Assembly (NCBI GenBank): GCA_041441465.1
Contig: JASDSY010000022.1
Span: 62,001-126,000 of the forward strand
DNA from: JASDSY01 sp041441465
GTDB taxonomy: Bacteria > Muiribacteriota > UBA9980
DNA: 64,000 bases
Direction of reading: 5' to 3'
A program made the translations under genes and the position numbers. The notes beneath the pieces are model-generated. The model saw nothing but the letters and a program-made list of their open reading frames with translations. It was not told where the DNA came from and ran no database searches. Below are positions 25,844 through 35,736 of the stretch, piece by piece. How positions within the stretch are numbered: the first letter of the stretch is position 1; each line of letters starts with the position of its first letter.

Positions 25844-27601
25844 TTATAAATCAAGTGAATCCTGCTTTAATTTTGTTATATTTCCGGAGTTATCAAATTT
25901 ATAAAGACCTACAGTTTCGTTTGTCGATCCTGTTTTAGGCAATGTTATTACGACAAAGCTCATCGTGCTGCCGGCAGGATTACTGTCGATCCAGGTGCCT
26001 GCGTTCGCATATATAGTCTTTTGAGATTTTGTGTTCGTAGATGCATCTATACGGGCAACGTGACTATGGCCGAATACGACAATCCTCTTATTCGAAGCCG
26101 CATTATTAAAGTATTGAGTACCGGCTTTAGCATCGAGATCGCTGGCCAGGCCCGCGTCAGTAATTGCTTTATCTAAAGGAATATTAACAGGCACAAGGTT
26201 TGCCGTCTGACGGGCATTCCAGTTGTCCTGAGCATTTTTATATAAATTCACATCTATCGTTCCATCAGGCAGCTGGTAAGGGAACAGATCGCTCATTGCA
26301 TAATCGGCGGTAAAACCGTCAATATTCGTTTTTATTATTTTATCGTTAAATCCTTCTCTTATGTGTAACGTAGCTAAAATATCTTTAAACGACTTCCAGT
26401 ATAAATATAAACTGTGCTGGCTCGCGGTAGGATTTGCGACTTCGGTTATTACGGGTATTTCGTAAGTCGCAGCCGGATGTCCTTCGACGACTGAAGTAGT
26501 AGCGATTCTTGTGAAAAAATATCCCGGCGGCAGTATAGAATTTGTTTTAGTGATATCCCTGTTTGAAATCGGATCCGGCGCGCAGAAATAATTGTATCTA
26601 TGGCCGTGTTCGAAAACTATTTCAGGATGATCTTCCGGAGTATAAGCGCCGAGGCCTTTAACATCGCGCGCCTGGTTTATGCCGGGGAAAATGCTGTTAA
26701 TATCAGCCCAGGTTATTAATAAATCGTGATTGCCCGGTACATAAGTTACTTTTATTTTGCCTTCTTTGATTATATTATTTAATGCCGCAACGACATCCTT
26801 ATGAGCCTCGGCGACTCTTAAAACAAAGTCTCTTTGGGTTTTGCCGGCTTCCGCTGTAGTTTTTCCCGAAAAAGTATCGACATTTGACGGTATGAACCAT
26901 TCATCAATAAGGTCGCCTGCTATAACGAATTCCTTTACATTGGGCGAGTCTTTGATTTGATTTAAAAATTTAACGAATGCTGTGCCATTACCGTTGCGGT
27001 TGCGGTCAAATTCGCTGTAGCTGATATCTGCGCCAAGATGTATATCGCTTACACAGACTATTAATGACCGGTTAAAAGAACCTACCGTAAAATAGCCCGC
27101 GTAATTTGTTCCAAATGTGAGGCCGGTCGTTGATTTTACTTTACTGCTTATTACGACTTTATATACTTCGCCGGCGGTAAATTCGCCGCTTGCTTTTTTT
27201 ATTTTCAAAATTTTCGGCGAAGCCAGGTCTACACTTACCGTACACGCTACTTCAGCCGAGTCACAGATTTTTTCACCATTATTCACATAGGATGGAGATT
27301 GGCTTTTGAAAATATCATTGGAATTTAATGACGCGCTTGATAATTTTGGAGCGGTTGCAGCCTGATTGCCAATGAAACCCATGTTATAAAGTCTTACTTC
27401 GCCTGAAATAGTGTTCGTATCTATTGGAGCGCTTAATTCGACAGTAATCGAATCCGATGCGATAACATTAGTAGGACTGTCTAAATTAGCTGATATAGCC
27501 GCGGTTAATACAGGAACCGCGGAAGGTGAATCCGAGTCGGAAAAACAGCCGTAAGACATGAGTAATCCGGCCAATAAAAATAAACTGATAACTTTCTTCA
27601 T
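25844..27601 (-). CDS. Lipoprotein with Big_5/SbsA-like domain and calcineurin-like phosphoesterase
   Basis: The 585-residue protein starts with a basic and hydrophobic leader ending in SYGC, a relaxed lipobox, then a Ser/Asp linker. Residues about 35-170 resemble a bacterial Ig-like (Big_5) module with PIDTNTISGEVRLYN. The phosphoesterase domain has VSDIHLGAD, AGDLIDEW, PGNHDLL, EHGHRY and FGHSHVARI, closest to LpxH-like or generic outer-surface phosphoesterases. The start ATG has GGAG upstream. It follows the DUF3089 gene by 45 bases and shares its promoter. The substrate is unknown. Confidence 0.8.
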   Translation of the reverse strand: MKKVISLFLLAGLLMSYGCFSDSDSPSAVPVLTAAISANLDSPTNVIASDSITVELSAPIDTNTISGEVRLYNMGFIGNQAATAPKLSSASLNSNDIFKSQSPSYVNNGEKICDSAEVACTVSVDLASPKILKIKKASGEFTAGEVYKVVISSKVKSTTGLTFGTNYAGYFTVGSFNRSLIVCVSDIHLGADISYSEFDRNRNGNGTAFVKFLNQIKDSPNVKEFVIAGDLIDEWFIPSNVDTFSGKTTAEAGKTQRDFVLRVAEAHKDVVAALNNIIKEGKIKVTYVPGNHDLLITWADINSIFPGINQARDVKGLGAYTPEDHPEIVFEHGHRYNYFCAPDPISNRDITKTNSILPPGYFFTRIATTSVVEGHPAATYEIPVITEVANPTASQHSLYLYWKSFKDILATLHIREGFNDKIIKTNIDGFTADYAMSDLFPYQLPDGTIDVNLYKNAQDNWNARQTANLVPVNIPLDKAITDAGLASDLDAKAGTQYFNNAASNKRIVVFGHSHVARIDASTNTKSQKTIYANAGTWIDSNPAGSTMSFVVITLPKTGSTNETVGLYKFDNSGNITKLKQDSLDL

Positions 27602-27646
27602 ATTTTCTCCTTATTTAGCTGTTGAAACCGTTATTCAACCAGCCTT

Positions 27647-28663
27647 TTATTTTTTTAAGAAATTTTTAGTTCTGGTGATTGCATTTTCTCTAATGTTATT
27701 AAAATAAAACGGATAATCGAAACTATGATAAACTCCCTTGCCAAAAACTTTGTTCCCGGGAGATAATTTTTTTACATCGACGGTGCTGCAGATAACCGCG
27801 CCTTTCTTTTTATCGACACGGGCATCGGCATAATTTTTCACGTCAGTCAATGCGATTTTTCCTTCTTTGCTTAGTACTATAGAACCTAAGTTTTCCGAAG
27901 CTTTTGCTAATTTTTCATCTCTGGACCAGTTAATCGGGTTTATGGCGATGGCGCCGGGCAATAATACAGGATTAGTTCCGATCACTTCAGGAGCTTCAGT
28001 ATTATATGAAATTATAACTCCCGTATCGCCGGCACTTTCAGCAAATTTCAAATGCGGATTTTTAGCGAGATATTCACCGGTGACCGAATAGCCTATAACA
28101 TAAGCGGCAATCATCCGGCTGTATACTTCAGGGTTCTTTTTCATATATTCCGACAGCAAATATAAAAGGATATTCGAACCTTGAGAATGACCGGCAAGAA
28201 TAAACGGCCGGCCGTTGTTATATTTTTTTATATAATGGTCGAATGCCGCAAATGCGTCCGATTTTGGAATACTTCCGACAACCTTTTCCTGCTCCGCCGC
28301 GGGCAAACTCAAACAATAAGCCGCATCAGCCTGCCTGTAATAAGGCGCGTAAATATTTCCGACAGGTTCAAATGCAGCCGCCTGACGTTCAAACGCCAAT
28401 TTCGAATATTTCTTCATAACAGGATTGTCAATTTCACAAATATTTGGTTCATTAACATCATTTTTTTGAAACGAAGTCGGATAAAGGTAAAAAACATCTA
28501 TTTGCTTTTTTATCGAGGAAGGTAAAGACAGCCAATATTCAGTTTTAGAGTAGTCGATGGTTTTTATAACACTTTCGGCCGCAAATGTTTCTTTTTCATA
28601 CGCCGTAATTGTTATACACATAAATAGCATTGAGAGCAAAGTTATTATCTTATTAAATTTCAT
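27647..28663 (-). CDS. Secreted DUF3089 alpha/beta-hydrolase-like protein
   Basis: The 338-residue protein has a signal peptide (about 1-28). It matches DUF3089: an early VFYLYPTS segment, YAPYYRQA, and a nucleophile elbow GHSQGS (Ser in a GxSxG motif), followed by AAYVIGY. It is probably an esterase or lipase of the envelope; the acid and His are less clear (a C-terminal YHSFDYPFYF region). AGGAGC precedes the ATG. It is first in a two-gene operon with a phosphoesterase lipoprotein. Confidence 0.8.
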   Translation of the reverse strand: MKFNKIITLLSMLFMCITITAYEKETFAAESVIKTIDYSKTEYWLSLPSSIKKQIDVFYLYPTSFQKNDVNEPNICEIDNPVMKKYSKLAFERQAAAFEPVGNIYAPYYRQADAAYCLSLPAAEQEKVVGSIPKSDAFAAFDHYIKKYNNGRPFILAGHSQGSNILLYLLSEYMKKNPEVYSRMIAAYVIGYSVTGEYLAKNPHLKFAESAGDTGVIISYNTEAPEVIGTNPVLLPGAIAINPINWSRDEKLAKASENLGSIVLSKEGKIALTDVKNYADARVDKKKGAVICSTVDVKKLSPGNKVFGKGVYHSFDYPFYFNNIRENAITRTKNFLKK

Positions 28664-28734
28664 TTTAAGCTCCTGTTTTTATATAAATTCTATACCGCGG
28701 CATCCGGGCCGTTCTAGTTCAAATTTCAAACGAT

Positions 28735-28762
28735 ATTATAACATTTATAATATTTTTTGCAA
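28735..28762 (-). promoter_or_regulatory. Promoter for the DUF3089/phosphoesterase operon
   Basis: On the minus strand TTGCAA (28757-28762), 16 bases and an extended -10 TGTTATAAT (TATAAT at 28735-28740). The leader is about 65 bases. Confidence 0.6.
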
Positions 28763-29022
28763 TAAATATTTGATAAAATAAAAAATATTATTGTAAAAGC
28801 GACGTCATATTAATGAATAAAAATTCAGAGCTAAAAAAAATTAAACAATATTTTTTCGCAATTTACGGTTTTTCATGAAAAAATTCAGTCATTCAAGTTA
28901 TATTTGCGGCTTCGTATTGATAAAAAAGCGATTTAATTAGATGGAATTTTGGGTATAATAAAAATAATATCGAATTTTCAAATCCGTAATTTATTTTTAA
29001 TTCAATAAAAATGAGTTACATA
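28763..29022. other. AT-rich intergenic DNA between divergent genes
   Basis: Apart from the two divergent promoters at its edges, I see no reading frame, long hairpin or repeat. A TATAAT at 28952-28957 lacks a good -35. Confidence 0.5.
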
Positions 29023-29051
29023 TTGAATTAAAAATAAGTTTATTATATAAT
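29023..29051 (+). promoter_or_regulatory. Promoter of the HEAT-repeat gene
   Basis: TTGAAT (29023-29028), 17 bases and TATAAT (29046-29051) match at 4/6 and 6/6. The start codon is about 35 bases from the predicted start site. Confidence 0.6.
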
Positions 29052-29092
29052 CTGTGCCTTAATTTACAAAAATACGGATTGGAAAATTATCG

Positions 29093-29797
29093 ATGAAAAG
29101 CAATAAAGAGCAACTTTCAGCGCGCGGCTACCTGACAGATGAGGCCGCAGAAAAATTTGAAGTCATGAATGAACAAGATTTCATACAGCTTCTTCATTCA
29201 AAAATTTCTTGCGAACGTACCGCGGCAGTCAGATTTCTTGGGCATACTAAAAAAAATGAATTCATTCCCATGTTTATCGAATTATTAAAAAATGAAAAGA
29301 AACTTTACGTCAATCTTGAATTAATAAATTGCCTGAGCGCATATAAACAAGCTGCAGTCAACCCTTTAATCGCACTGCTGGGAACTATCGGAAATAATCA
29401 GCACACCATTGCGGCCAAAATCGATTTAAAGAAAAAAAGCTATCCGCTGCCTCGTGACATATCCGCAAGAATATTAATAAAGATAGGTCCGGACGCGCTC
29501 AAAGAACTTGAAAATACAGTAATTTCAGGCTTAAAACCGCAGGCAAGCGAAGCCATAGACTGTATCGGATACATATCTTTTTATTATAATTGTTTTGAAA
29601 GTGAAAAAGTTTTATTCGAAGCTTTAAATAAATATGCAGACGACAGATTAATAATATGGAAAATCATAAGGGCTTTCCAATCATTCAGAGGGCCGAAAGT
29701 AATAGAATACTTGAATTCAATAGCCGCCGGGAACGACGATATTTTAAAAGCAGAAGCATTGAGAAGCATTGAAAGAATCAAACGGCGAAAGTTATAA
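29093..29797 (+). CDS. HEAT-repeat-like cytoplasmic protein
   Basis: The 234-residue soluble protein is made of amphipathic helix pairs: LLHSKISCERTAAVRFLG, FIPMFIELLKNEKKLYVNLE, INCLSAYKQAAVNPLIALLG and the C-terminal DILKAEALRSIERIK. This is the HEAT/PBS-lyase-like repeat pattern, about five repeats. There is no enzyme motif. Such proteins often serve as adaptors. It starts at ATG with a weak GGAAA ribosome site. It lies 183 bases from the large secreted protein gene, so co-transcription is possible. I do not recognise a specific family. Confidence 0.65.
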   Translation: MKSNKEQLSARGYLTDEAAEKFEVMNEQDFIQLLHSKISCERTAAVRFLGHTKKNEFIPMFIELLKNEKKLYVNLELINCLSAYKQAAVNPLIALLGTIGNNQHTIAAKIDLKKKSYPLPRDISARILIKIGPDALKELENTVISGLKPQASEAIDCIGYISFYYNCFESEKVLFEALNKYADDRLIIWKIIRAFQSFRGPKVIEYLNSIAAGNDDILKAEALRSIERIKRRKL

Positions 29798-29980
29798 AAA
29801 CAAATAAATTATAAAATTATGATATACTAATTTTTAAAATTATCGTAATAAACTAAAGAAAAAACTCAATTATAAAAAAATCCTGTAAACAATAATTAAT
29901 TAAAACTTATTTTTATAAATTCTTAAAAATAATATTTTTTATGGCTAAAAATTAAAATATATCAAACAGACAGGTGGCAA

Positions 29981-32900
29981 ATGAATATAAAAAAAAATTA
30001 CTCCGTAATAATGATTTGTTTTATAATAGCAACCGCATGTTTTCATTTCGAAACGGCATACCGGCCGGCGAGCGCCGAAGAATTGTTTACGCTTGCGATA
30101 GAAGGGCCGCTTAAAGTTACGCAAAATGAAAAATTCAAACTGAAAACATATCCGGAAGGCCTGTCCGGAGGGAAAGCCGGGAACATAGATTTCAACTGGT
30201 ATTTCAAAGGCAAGAAAATAAAAACCGGCAATGAAATTGAACTTATGTTCAAAAATGCCGGCTCATACGAGCTGAAAGTCGAAGCGGCAAAAAAAATAAA
30301 ATCTGAAAAAGAAACCTCGGAGATATTAGCTTCTAAAATTTTTTCAATAGCGGCTTTTCCTTCAGAAACAAATACCGGCGCAATCAAAATAAAATATAAC
30401 GAAGTTGAAACAATAAAATTCGGAAGCGACGGAAGCTGCGAGATTGCAATGAAATCAGGCTCTAAATTCAGCGTTTCTGATAAATATCAGAAAAATTCGG
30501 ATTTAAAAATTAGCCGGATATATAGCTTCGAAAACCTCGACACTAGCGAATCGTATATCTTTAAATTAGACTCGGCCGGTGAAATTAACGAAGCCACCAT
30601 TGAAATAGCGGTCAGCGAAATCGACGCCGGCGAAATCAGTGTTTTCGCGGTATTACCTGAGAATGGCGAACATGTGCCGCTTTCATTTGAAAGCAAAAAA
30701 TCAGGCGCCGAAGTTTTAATACAGGTGCCGGCCGGTTCGAAATCGCCAAACGGCGGATTATTATTCAATAACGGCGGGCCATATAAATTTAACGGCCATA
30801 TCATAGCCATTTCTTACGGTACTTTTTCACCGATCGAATGCAGGCAGTTATTTGCATTTGACGAAACCGCGGAAATAAATTTGAAAAGCGGCAGCAAACT
30901 CGAATTAAAAAACGGCTCCAAAACTCCGGCAGCGATTATAATAACTGAATCAGAATCACTTCCTGTAAAAAACGCGCCGAAGCAGAAATTATTCACCATA
31001 AAATCCTCGGAATTTTTAAGCGGCGCAAAATTAAAAATTAAATTGGAAAAAAATCTCAATCCGAAATATATAACTTCCGTTTACGCGGTCCCTGACGGAG
31101 ACACAGCTTTTTTCGAACCCGAATTTGACACCGCCGAAGGGTTATTAACGCTAAACACATCCGGCGGAAAAAGAAAATACGATATAAACGCGCCTAAAAA
31201 AAGAAGCAAAGGCGGCAGCGGCCAAATGCCAGGCGGAAATTCGGCTATACAAACAAATGATTTAACAGCCGATTTCGAAGCCGGCGCGACATTTGTAATA
31301 GAGTACGGCGGCGAACCGAAAACAGTTCCGGCGGCAAAGATAATAGAATTACCTTATTACGAACAGGGCGCAAGCGGATGCTGCTGGGCGGCCGCAGCCC
31401 TTATGTTTATAAAATCATATCTGGCGCAGGGTTATTCCGATACCGCAATATACGAAATTTTAAAAGGCATGCGCCTTAACAAAGACGACGGGATCGGCGG
31501 CGCGTGGTCATCGGACATGAAACGGCTGGGCGCACGTGTCAAAGGCTATACCGGAATAAAAACCGAAACGCTGACATTCTTCAATTATCATAATTTCATT
31601 AACTACGTTATTGCCAGGCTTTCTGAAAACAAGCCGGTAATCGTCAATATGGGGCTTCATCAGGGAATGTTCGTAGGGTATGAAATGAACGGCCCGGAAC
31701 TTAATCAAATAAATATAATTTATCATGACCCGCAAAATTCTAATGAAAAAACCCCGGCTCAGGGCCCATACCGTAAAGTGAGCGCCGAAAAATTATGCGC
31801 CGAATTCACTCCGGCCCTCGCTAAATCTATAAACATAACTATATGCGCCGGCGAGCCTGTCAACGCCTCGGCAAAAACTCTGCAAACATTTCACATGCCG
31901 GATAGTCTCGACGGAAATATCACAATGTCAATCACGGGCGGCGCCGGAATCGTCAAGCAGTACGGCAAAAGAAAACTTGTCGCGGATTACGTTACCTGGG
32001 ACATTGCATCTAAAAACGGCTATAAGTTTAAAACAGGCGGCAATGAAATACCGCCGGCCGACGAATTCATCATAAACGCCGTACCGATCTGGAACACCGA
32101 CAGAAATAACGAGGCGAATTGCACGATAAAAACTTATATAAAAAAAGTCAAAGACGGATGCATATCCGGTCCGGTTCTTTTAGAAACCGGTGAAGTGAAA
32201 ATTACGATTCCTAAATTTGACGTTTCGGCCGCACCGGACAGCACCGGCAATCATCCTGCACGTTTTCTGTATAAGAATTCTTTAAAATTATCGGATATAG
32301 CATTGAAATTAACCGGCGTCGATCATGAATTTGCGTTCATAAACGAACTTCTGGATAATTCAGGAAAATTAATCGGAATGTTCGTTATATATTTCGATTA
32401 TTCGCCGCTTTTGATTTTCCCGGCTAAAGTCGAAAAATTGTCTCCGGGCGAATCAATAACGTTCAAGGCTGAAATACTGGGAACCAGGGCTGACTGCGAC
32501 TTCAGTGTAAGCGACAAAGAAAACTTTTCGATAGACGGAAACGGCATTTTAAAATTTACAAAAGAACCCGGCGATAAGATTGAAAAGATATTTGTAACAG
32601 CGACTGAAAAAAACGATAATCCTGCAGCCATAACTATAGGAACCGACAAAGTAAAATTATTAAAAACGGCGACGGCCGAAATAATTTTAGCGGCGCAGCC
32701 CGCCAAAACGGAAAAATTGGAAATTACCCCGGCCGCGCGCGACATCGCTCCAGGAACTAAAATTCAATTCAAGGCGCTGTCTGACGGTTCTGAAACCGGC
32801 GAAATTAATTGGAAAATAACTAAAGCTCAGAGTTTATTATGCGAACCCGGAAAAGGCACTCAAGTTATAGATTATTACGATATTGCGGCAGCCGAAAGCA

Positions 32901-33892
32901 AAGAATGGGGAAAGATAAGCGCCGGCGGATTATACGAAGCACCGGAAAAGGCGCCGGACTGCAATCTTGAAATAATCGCGTTACTCAAAGGAAACGAAAA
33001 AATCAAAGCTATAGCGAAAGTCAATTTTATTCCTTTCAGAATTTTGATAGACGATACTAAGCTGGAAGTAGAACAAAACCATAAGTATGAAGTTGAAATT
33101 TCAACCTATAATGTGCTGCCTGAAAATTATTCAATTAAATATGATTTCGGCGACGGCACGCCTAGCGAAACAGTAAAAAATTCAAGATTAGAGCATAAAT
33201 ATGAAAAAAGCGGAACATTCGATATAAAAGCCGGCCTATACGATGCAAGCGGCAAATTAATAATCGAAGACACTAGAAAAATAACGGTCAAAGAGTCCGG
33301 CAAAAAAACCTATAGGACATATTACTCCGAAACCGATTCAGATGAAGAGCAAAAGATAAAGGAAGAATATGAAGGTTACGAAAAAGACGGAAAAATATAT
33401 AAGCACGGTAAATACAGAACTTATTCAAAAACCGGCAAACTTACTAGCGAAGGCAATTATATAAACGACTCGCGCGAAGGGAAATGGGTTGTATACTCAC
33501 GTAAAGGATCGACCGACGAATATTATCTTTCATACGTTTATAACAGAAAAAATGATATCCGCGAAGGCCAAAGCACCGATTATTACCCTGACGGTACAAA
33601 AAAAGAAGAGCTTACCTGGGCCAATGACAAACCCAACGGCCCGTTCGTAAAATATCATGAAAACGGGAAAAAATACGAGGAAGGCACTTATAAGGACAGC
33701 TACAAAGAAGGCCGTTACGTAAAATGGTATGAAACCGGAATCAAAGCGGAAGAGGGCGAATATCAGGGCCGCGACAACGCATTCGAAAAACGCTCCGGCA
33801 CCTGGACCTACTGGCGGAAAGACGGCTCAATAAAAGAAAAAGCGGTATACGAAAATGATAAAGTCAAGGAATATATCATAAATAATAATTAA
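29981..33892 (+). CDS. Large secreted protein: cysteine-peptidase-like domain, PKD-like domain, MORN_2 repeats
   Basis: The 1303-residue protein has a signal peptide (about 1-32). Residues about 450-640 form a papain/C39-like domain: EQGASGCCWAAAALMF with Gln462, Cys467/468 and Trp469, GLHQGMFVGY with His560, and HDP with Asp583. This order (Gln, Cys, His, Asp) fits a peptidase or bacteriocin-processing-like domain. Residues about 1030-1105 contain YDFGDGT, a PKD-type signature. From about 1130 to the end are MORN_2 repeats (xxGxxxxYyxnGkxxxexxyxn), as in YwqK-family proteins. GGTGGC precedes the ATG. Upstream and middle parts contain Ig-like beta-rich regions. An export or surface role is likely; the substrate is unknown. 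Confidence 0.75.
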   Translation: MNIKKNYSVIMICFIIATACFHFETAYRPASAEELFTLAIEGPLKVTQNEKFKLKTYPEGLSGGKAGNIDFNWYFKGKKIKTGNEIELMFKNAGSYELKVEAAKKIKSEKETSEILASKIFSIAAFPSETNTGAIKIKYNEVETIKFGSDGSCEIAMKSGSKFSVSDKYQKNSDLKISRIYSFENLDTSESYIFKLDSAGEINEATIEIAVSEIDAGEISVFAVLPENGEHVPLSFESKKSGAEVLIQVPAGSKSPNGGLLFNNGGPYKFNGHIIAISYGTFSPIECRQLFAFDETAEINLKSGSKLELKNGSKTPAAIIITESESLPVKNAPKQKLFTIKSSEFLSGAKLKIKLEKNLNPKYITSVYAVPDGDTAFFEPEFDTAEGLLTLNTSGGKRKYDINAPKKRSKGGSGQMPGGNSAIQTNDLTADFEAGATFVIEYGGEPKTVPAAKIIELPYYEQGASGCCWAAAALMFIKSYLAQGYSDTAIYEILKGMRLNKDDGIGGAWSSDMKRLGARVKGYTGIKTETLTFFNYHNFINYVIARLSENKPVIVNMGLHQGMFVGYEMNGPELNQINIIYHDPQNSNEKTPAQGPYRKVSAEKLCAEFTPALAKSINITICAGEPVNASAKTLQTFHMPDSLDGNITMSITGGAGIVKQYGKRKLVADYVTWDIASKNGYKFKTGGNEIPPADEFIINAVPIWNTDRNNEANCTIKTYIKKVKDGCISGPVLLETGEVKITIPKFDVSAAPDSTGNHPARFLYKNSLKLSDIALKLTGVDHEFAFINELLDNSGKLIGMFVIYFDYSPLLIFPAKVEKLSPGESITFKAEILGTRADCDFSVSDKENFSIDGNGILKFTKEPGDKIEKIFVTATEKNDNPAAITIGTDKVKLLKTATAEIILAAQPAKTEKLEITPAARDIAPGTKIQFKALSDGSETGEINWKITKAQSLLCEPGKGTQVIDYYDIAAAESKEWGKISAGGLYEAPEKAPDCNLEIIALLKGNEKIKAIAKVNFIPFRILIDDTKLEVEQNHKYEVEISTYNVLPENYSIKYDFGDGTPSETVKNSRLEHKYEKSGTFDIKAGLYDASGKLIIEDTRKITVKESGKKTYRTYYSETDSDEEQKIKEEYEGYEKDGKIYKHGKYRTYSKTGKLTSEGNYINDSREGKWVVYSRKGSTDEYYLSYVYNRKNDIREGQSTDYYPDGTKKEELTWANDKPNGPFVKYHENGKKYEEGTYKDSYKEGRYVKWYETGIKAEEGEYQGRDNAFEKRSGTWTYWRKDGSIKEKAVYENDKVKEYIINNN

Positions 33893-34184
33893 CCGGTATT
33901 TTGCCGAACCTGATATATTAAAATCAATGACATTGCAGGCGCTTTCTCATAATAAAATAATAAAAATCAATAATGAGTTACGGAATAAGATCGTCAAATT
34001 TTTATTTAAACTGCTTATAAAATAATATTTTACAGGTGCTAAGAGCCTGCAATTAAAGCACCGGAAATAGTTAAGGCAGAAATGGACTGCCTTAAATTTA
34101 TCTTTTCAAACATGTCCTTCAAAGTTTTTTTAATACATCCTCATTAAATCAACAAAAATATAGCAATAAAAGTCTATGAAAAAG
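33893..34184. other. Intergenic region with two hairpins
   Basis: No gene is seen. GGTGCT/AGCACC (34035-34062) and a 9-bp perfect stem TTAAGGCAG/CTGCCTTAA (34071-34095), which is followed by ATTTATCTTTT and could terminate the upstream gene. The rest is AT-rich. Confidence 0.5.
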
Positions 34185-34216
34185 CGCCTTGAATCCAAGT
34201 AAATTCAGGCGTTTTT
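34185..34216 (+). terminator. Terminator upstream of rsmB
   Basis: CGCCTTGAAT (34185-34194) pairs with ATTCAGGCG (34203-34211) with one bulged T, then T5. It separates upstream transcription from the sigma-28-type promoter 44 bases later. Confidence 0.65.
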
Positions 34217-34259
34217 CATTTCAGCGCAGGTAATTTCCGCATCCGGTCTAATAAATGAT

Positions 34260-34286
34260 TAAATGAATTTAAATAGCGGCCGATAA
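34260..34286 (+). promoter_or_regulatory. Exact sigma-28-type promoter for the rsmB operon
   Basis: TAAA (34260-34263), 15 bases and GCCGATAA (34279-34286) are identical to the consensus and to the element upstream of the window's own sigma factor gene. The transcription start would be near 34293, with a leader of about 54 bases to the rsmB ATG. Confidence 0.7.
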
Positions 34287-34346
34287 TAAGCAATAAGTTA
34301 TAATTATTTTTATAAAGTGAACGTTTTAAATGAGGTTGATTAAAGT

Positions 34347-35735
34347 ATGGTAAACGCGAGAGAATGCGCACTCCGCATATTGTATCAGGTAGAGACCCAG
34401 CTTGCATATTCAAATATCGTAATAGACGATATAATCCAGAAGAACGTGTTTAACACGCTCGATAAAAGCTTTGCGATCCAGCTTGTTTACGGAATAATAA
34501 GACGCCAGAACACGCTCGATTATATAATATTGAAATTCATCGATAACAAGGACAACTTTTCCAGGCTCAATAAATGGCTCTTATTAATATTAAGAATGGG
34601 TGTTTATCAGATAATATACCTTGATAAAGTGCCTAATTACAGCGCCGTCGACGAGTCGGTAAAGCTGGCAAAATCATACGGCCCGGTCGGTTCATCTAAA
34701 TTCGTCAACGCTGTCTTAAGAAACGTATGCGAACACGCCGGCGATCTCATAAAATTTGAAGGCGAGCCGGAAAACATAAAGTTGGCGCTCCATCTTTCCC
34801 ATCCGGTATGGCTTATCGAAAGGCTCACTGCGCAGTTCGGGAAACTTAACGCCACAAAAATTTGCGAGTCGAATAATATTAACCCGCATTTCACCATAAG
34901 AGTCAATACTCTGAAAATAACAAGAGAAGCCCTGATGGAAGCGCTGCGTGATTTCGAGCCGGAACCATGCCGCCTTGTCCCTGACGGAATTACGATCAAT
35001 AACTTCGCGGAATTAACATCAACTAATTATTTTAAAGAAGGATATTTTTACATACAGGACGAAGCCTCGATGCTCGTCGCGCATATCGTCGACCCGCAGC
35101 CGATGGAGGTCGTATTCGATTTCTGCGCGAGCCCCGGCGGTAAAACTACGCACCTGGCGCAAATCACTAAAAACCAATCGCTGATATTAGCGTATGACAG
35201 ATTTTCGCATAAAATCCAGAAAATCAAAGATAACTGCAAGCGCCTCGATATTACATGCGTAACACCAAAATTACAAGATATTTTGAAAATGACGGACACA
35301 AGGCAGGCACACAGAGTCCTTGTAGATGTGCCGTGCTCATGCCTTGGAATAGTAAGGCGCCATCCCGAATTAAAATGGCGTCTCGAGGAAAAGAATTTCG
35401 ATTCAATAATAAAAATACAATACCAGCTCCTTGAAATTGCAGCAGAACATACTACGCCTGGCGGAGTTATAGTTTATTCAGCCTGCACTTACGAACCGGG
35501 TGAAACTATAAATTTAATAAACCGCTTCCTGAAAAATAATCCGGGCTACGAGTTCATGCCGTTTCCAGAACATATAATAAATAATTTCAAGGACAACGGA
35601 TTCAATACCGAAACCGCAGAAATAGGCTATCAGTCGTTCTTTCCGCATGTTCACGGAATCGACGGTTTTTTTGTGGCAAAATTAAGAAAACTTCCGGCCG
35701 ATGACGGCGATTTATTAAAAAGGAAAAAGCATTAA
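34347..35735 (+). CDS. rsmB: 16S rRNA (cytosine-967-C5)-methyltransferase
   Basis: The 462-residue protein has an N-terminal NusB-like helical domain (about 1-130) and a SAM-dependent methyltransferase domain. Motifs are CASPGGKTTHLAQ (SAM binding), DVPCSCLGIVRRHP (catalytic Cys) and YSACTYEPGE, where YSTCT is usual. AGGTTG precedes the ATG. It is first in an operon with rlmN one base after its stop. In Firmicutes it is followed by rlmN-prpC-prkC. Confidence 0.96.
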   Translation: MVNARECALRILYQVETQLAYSNIVIDDIIQKNVFNTLDKSFAIQLVYGIIRRQNTLDYIILKFIDNKDNFSRLNKWLLLILRMGVYQIIYLDKVPNYSAVDESVKLAKSYGPVGSSKFVNAVLRNVCEHAGDLIKFEGEPENIKLALHLSHPVWLIERLTAQFGKLNATKICESNNINPHFTIRVNTLKITREALMEALRDFEPEPCRLVPDGITINNFAELTSTNYFKEGYFYIQDEASMLVAHIVDPQPMEVVFDFCASPGGKTTHLAQITKNQSLILAYDRFSHKIQKIKDNCKRLDITCVTPKLQDILKMTDTRQAHRVLVDVPCSCLGIVRRHPELKWRLEEKNFDSIIKIQYQLLEIAAEHTTPGGVIVYSACTYEPGETINLINRFLKNNPGYEFMPFPEHIINNFKDNGFNTETAEIGYQSFFPHVHGIDGFFVAKLRKLPADDGDLLKRKKH

Positions 35736-35736
35736 T

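Noticed and set aside
34035..34095. Hairpin pair as a CRISPR-like or repeat array
   Set aside because: The two stems have unrelated sequences and no regular spacing; they are better read as a terminator-like and a stray hairpin.
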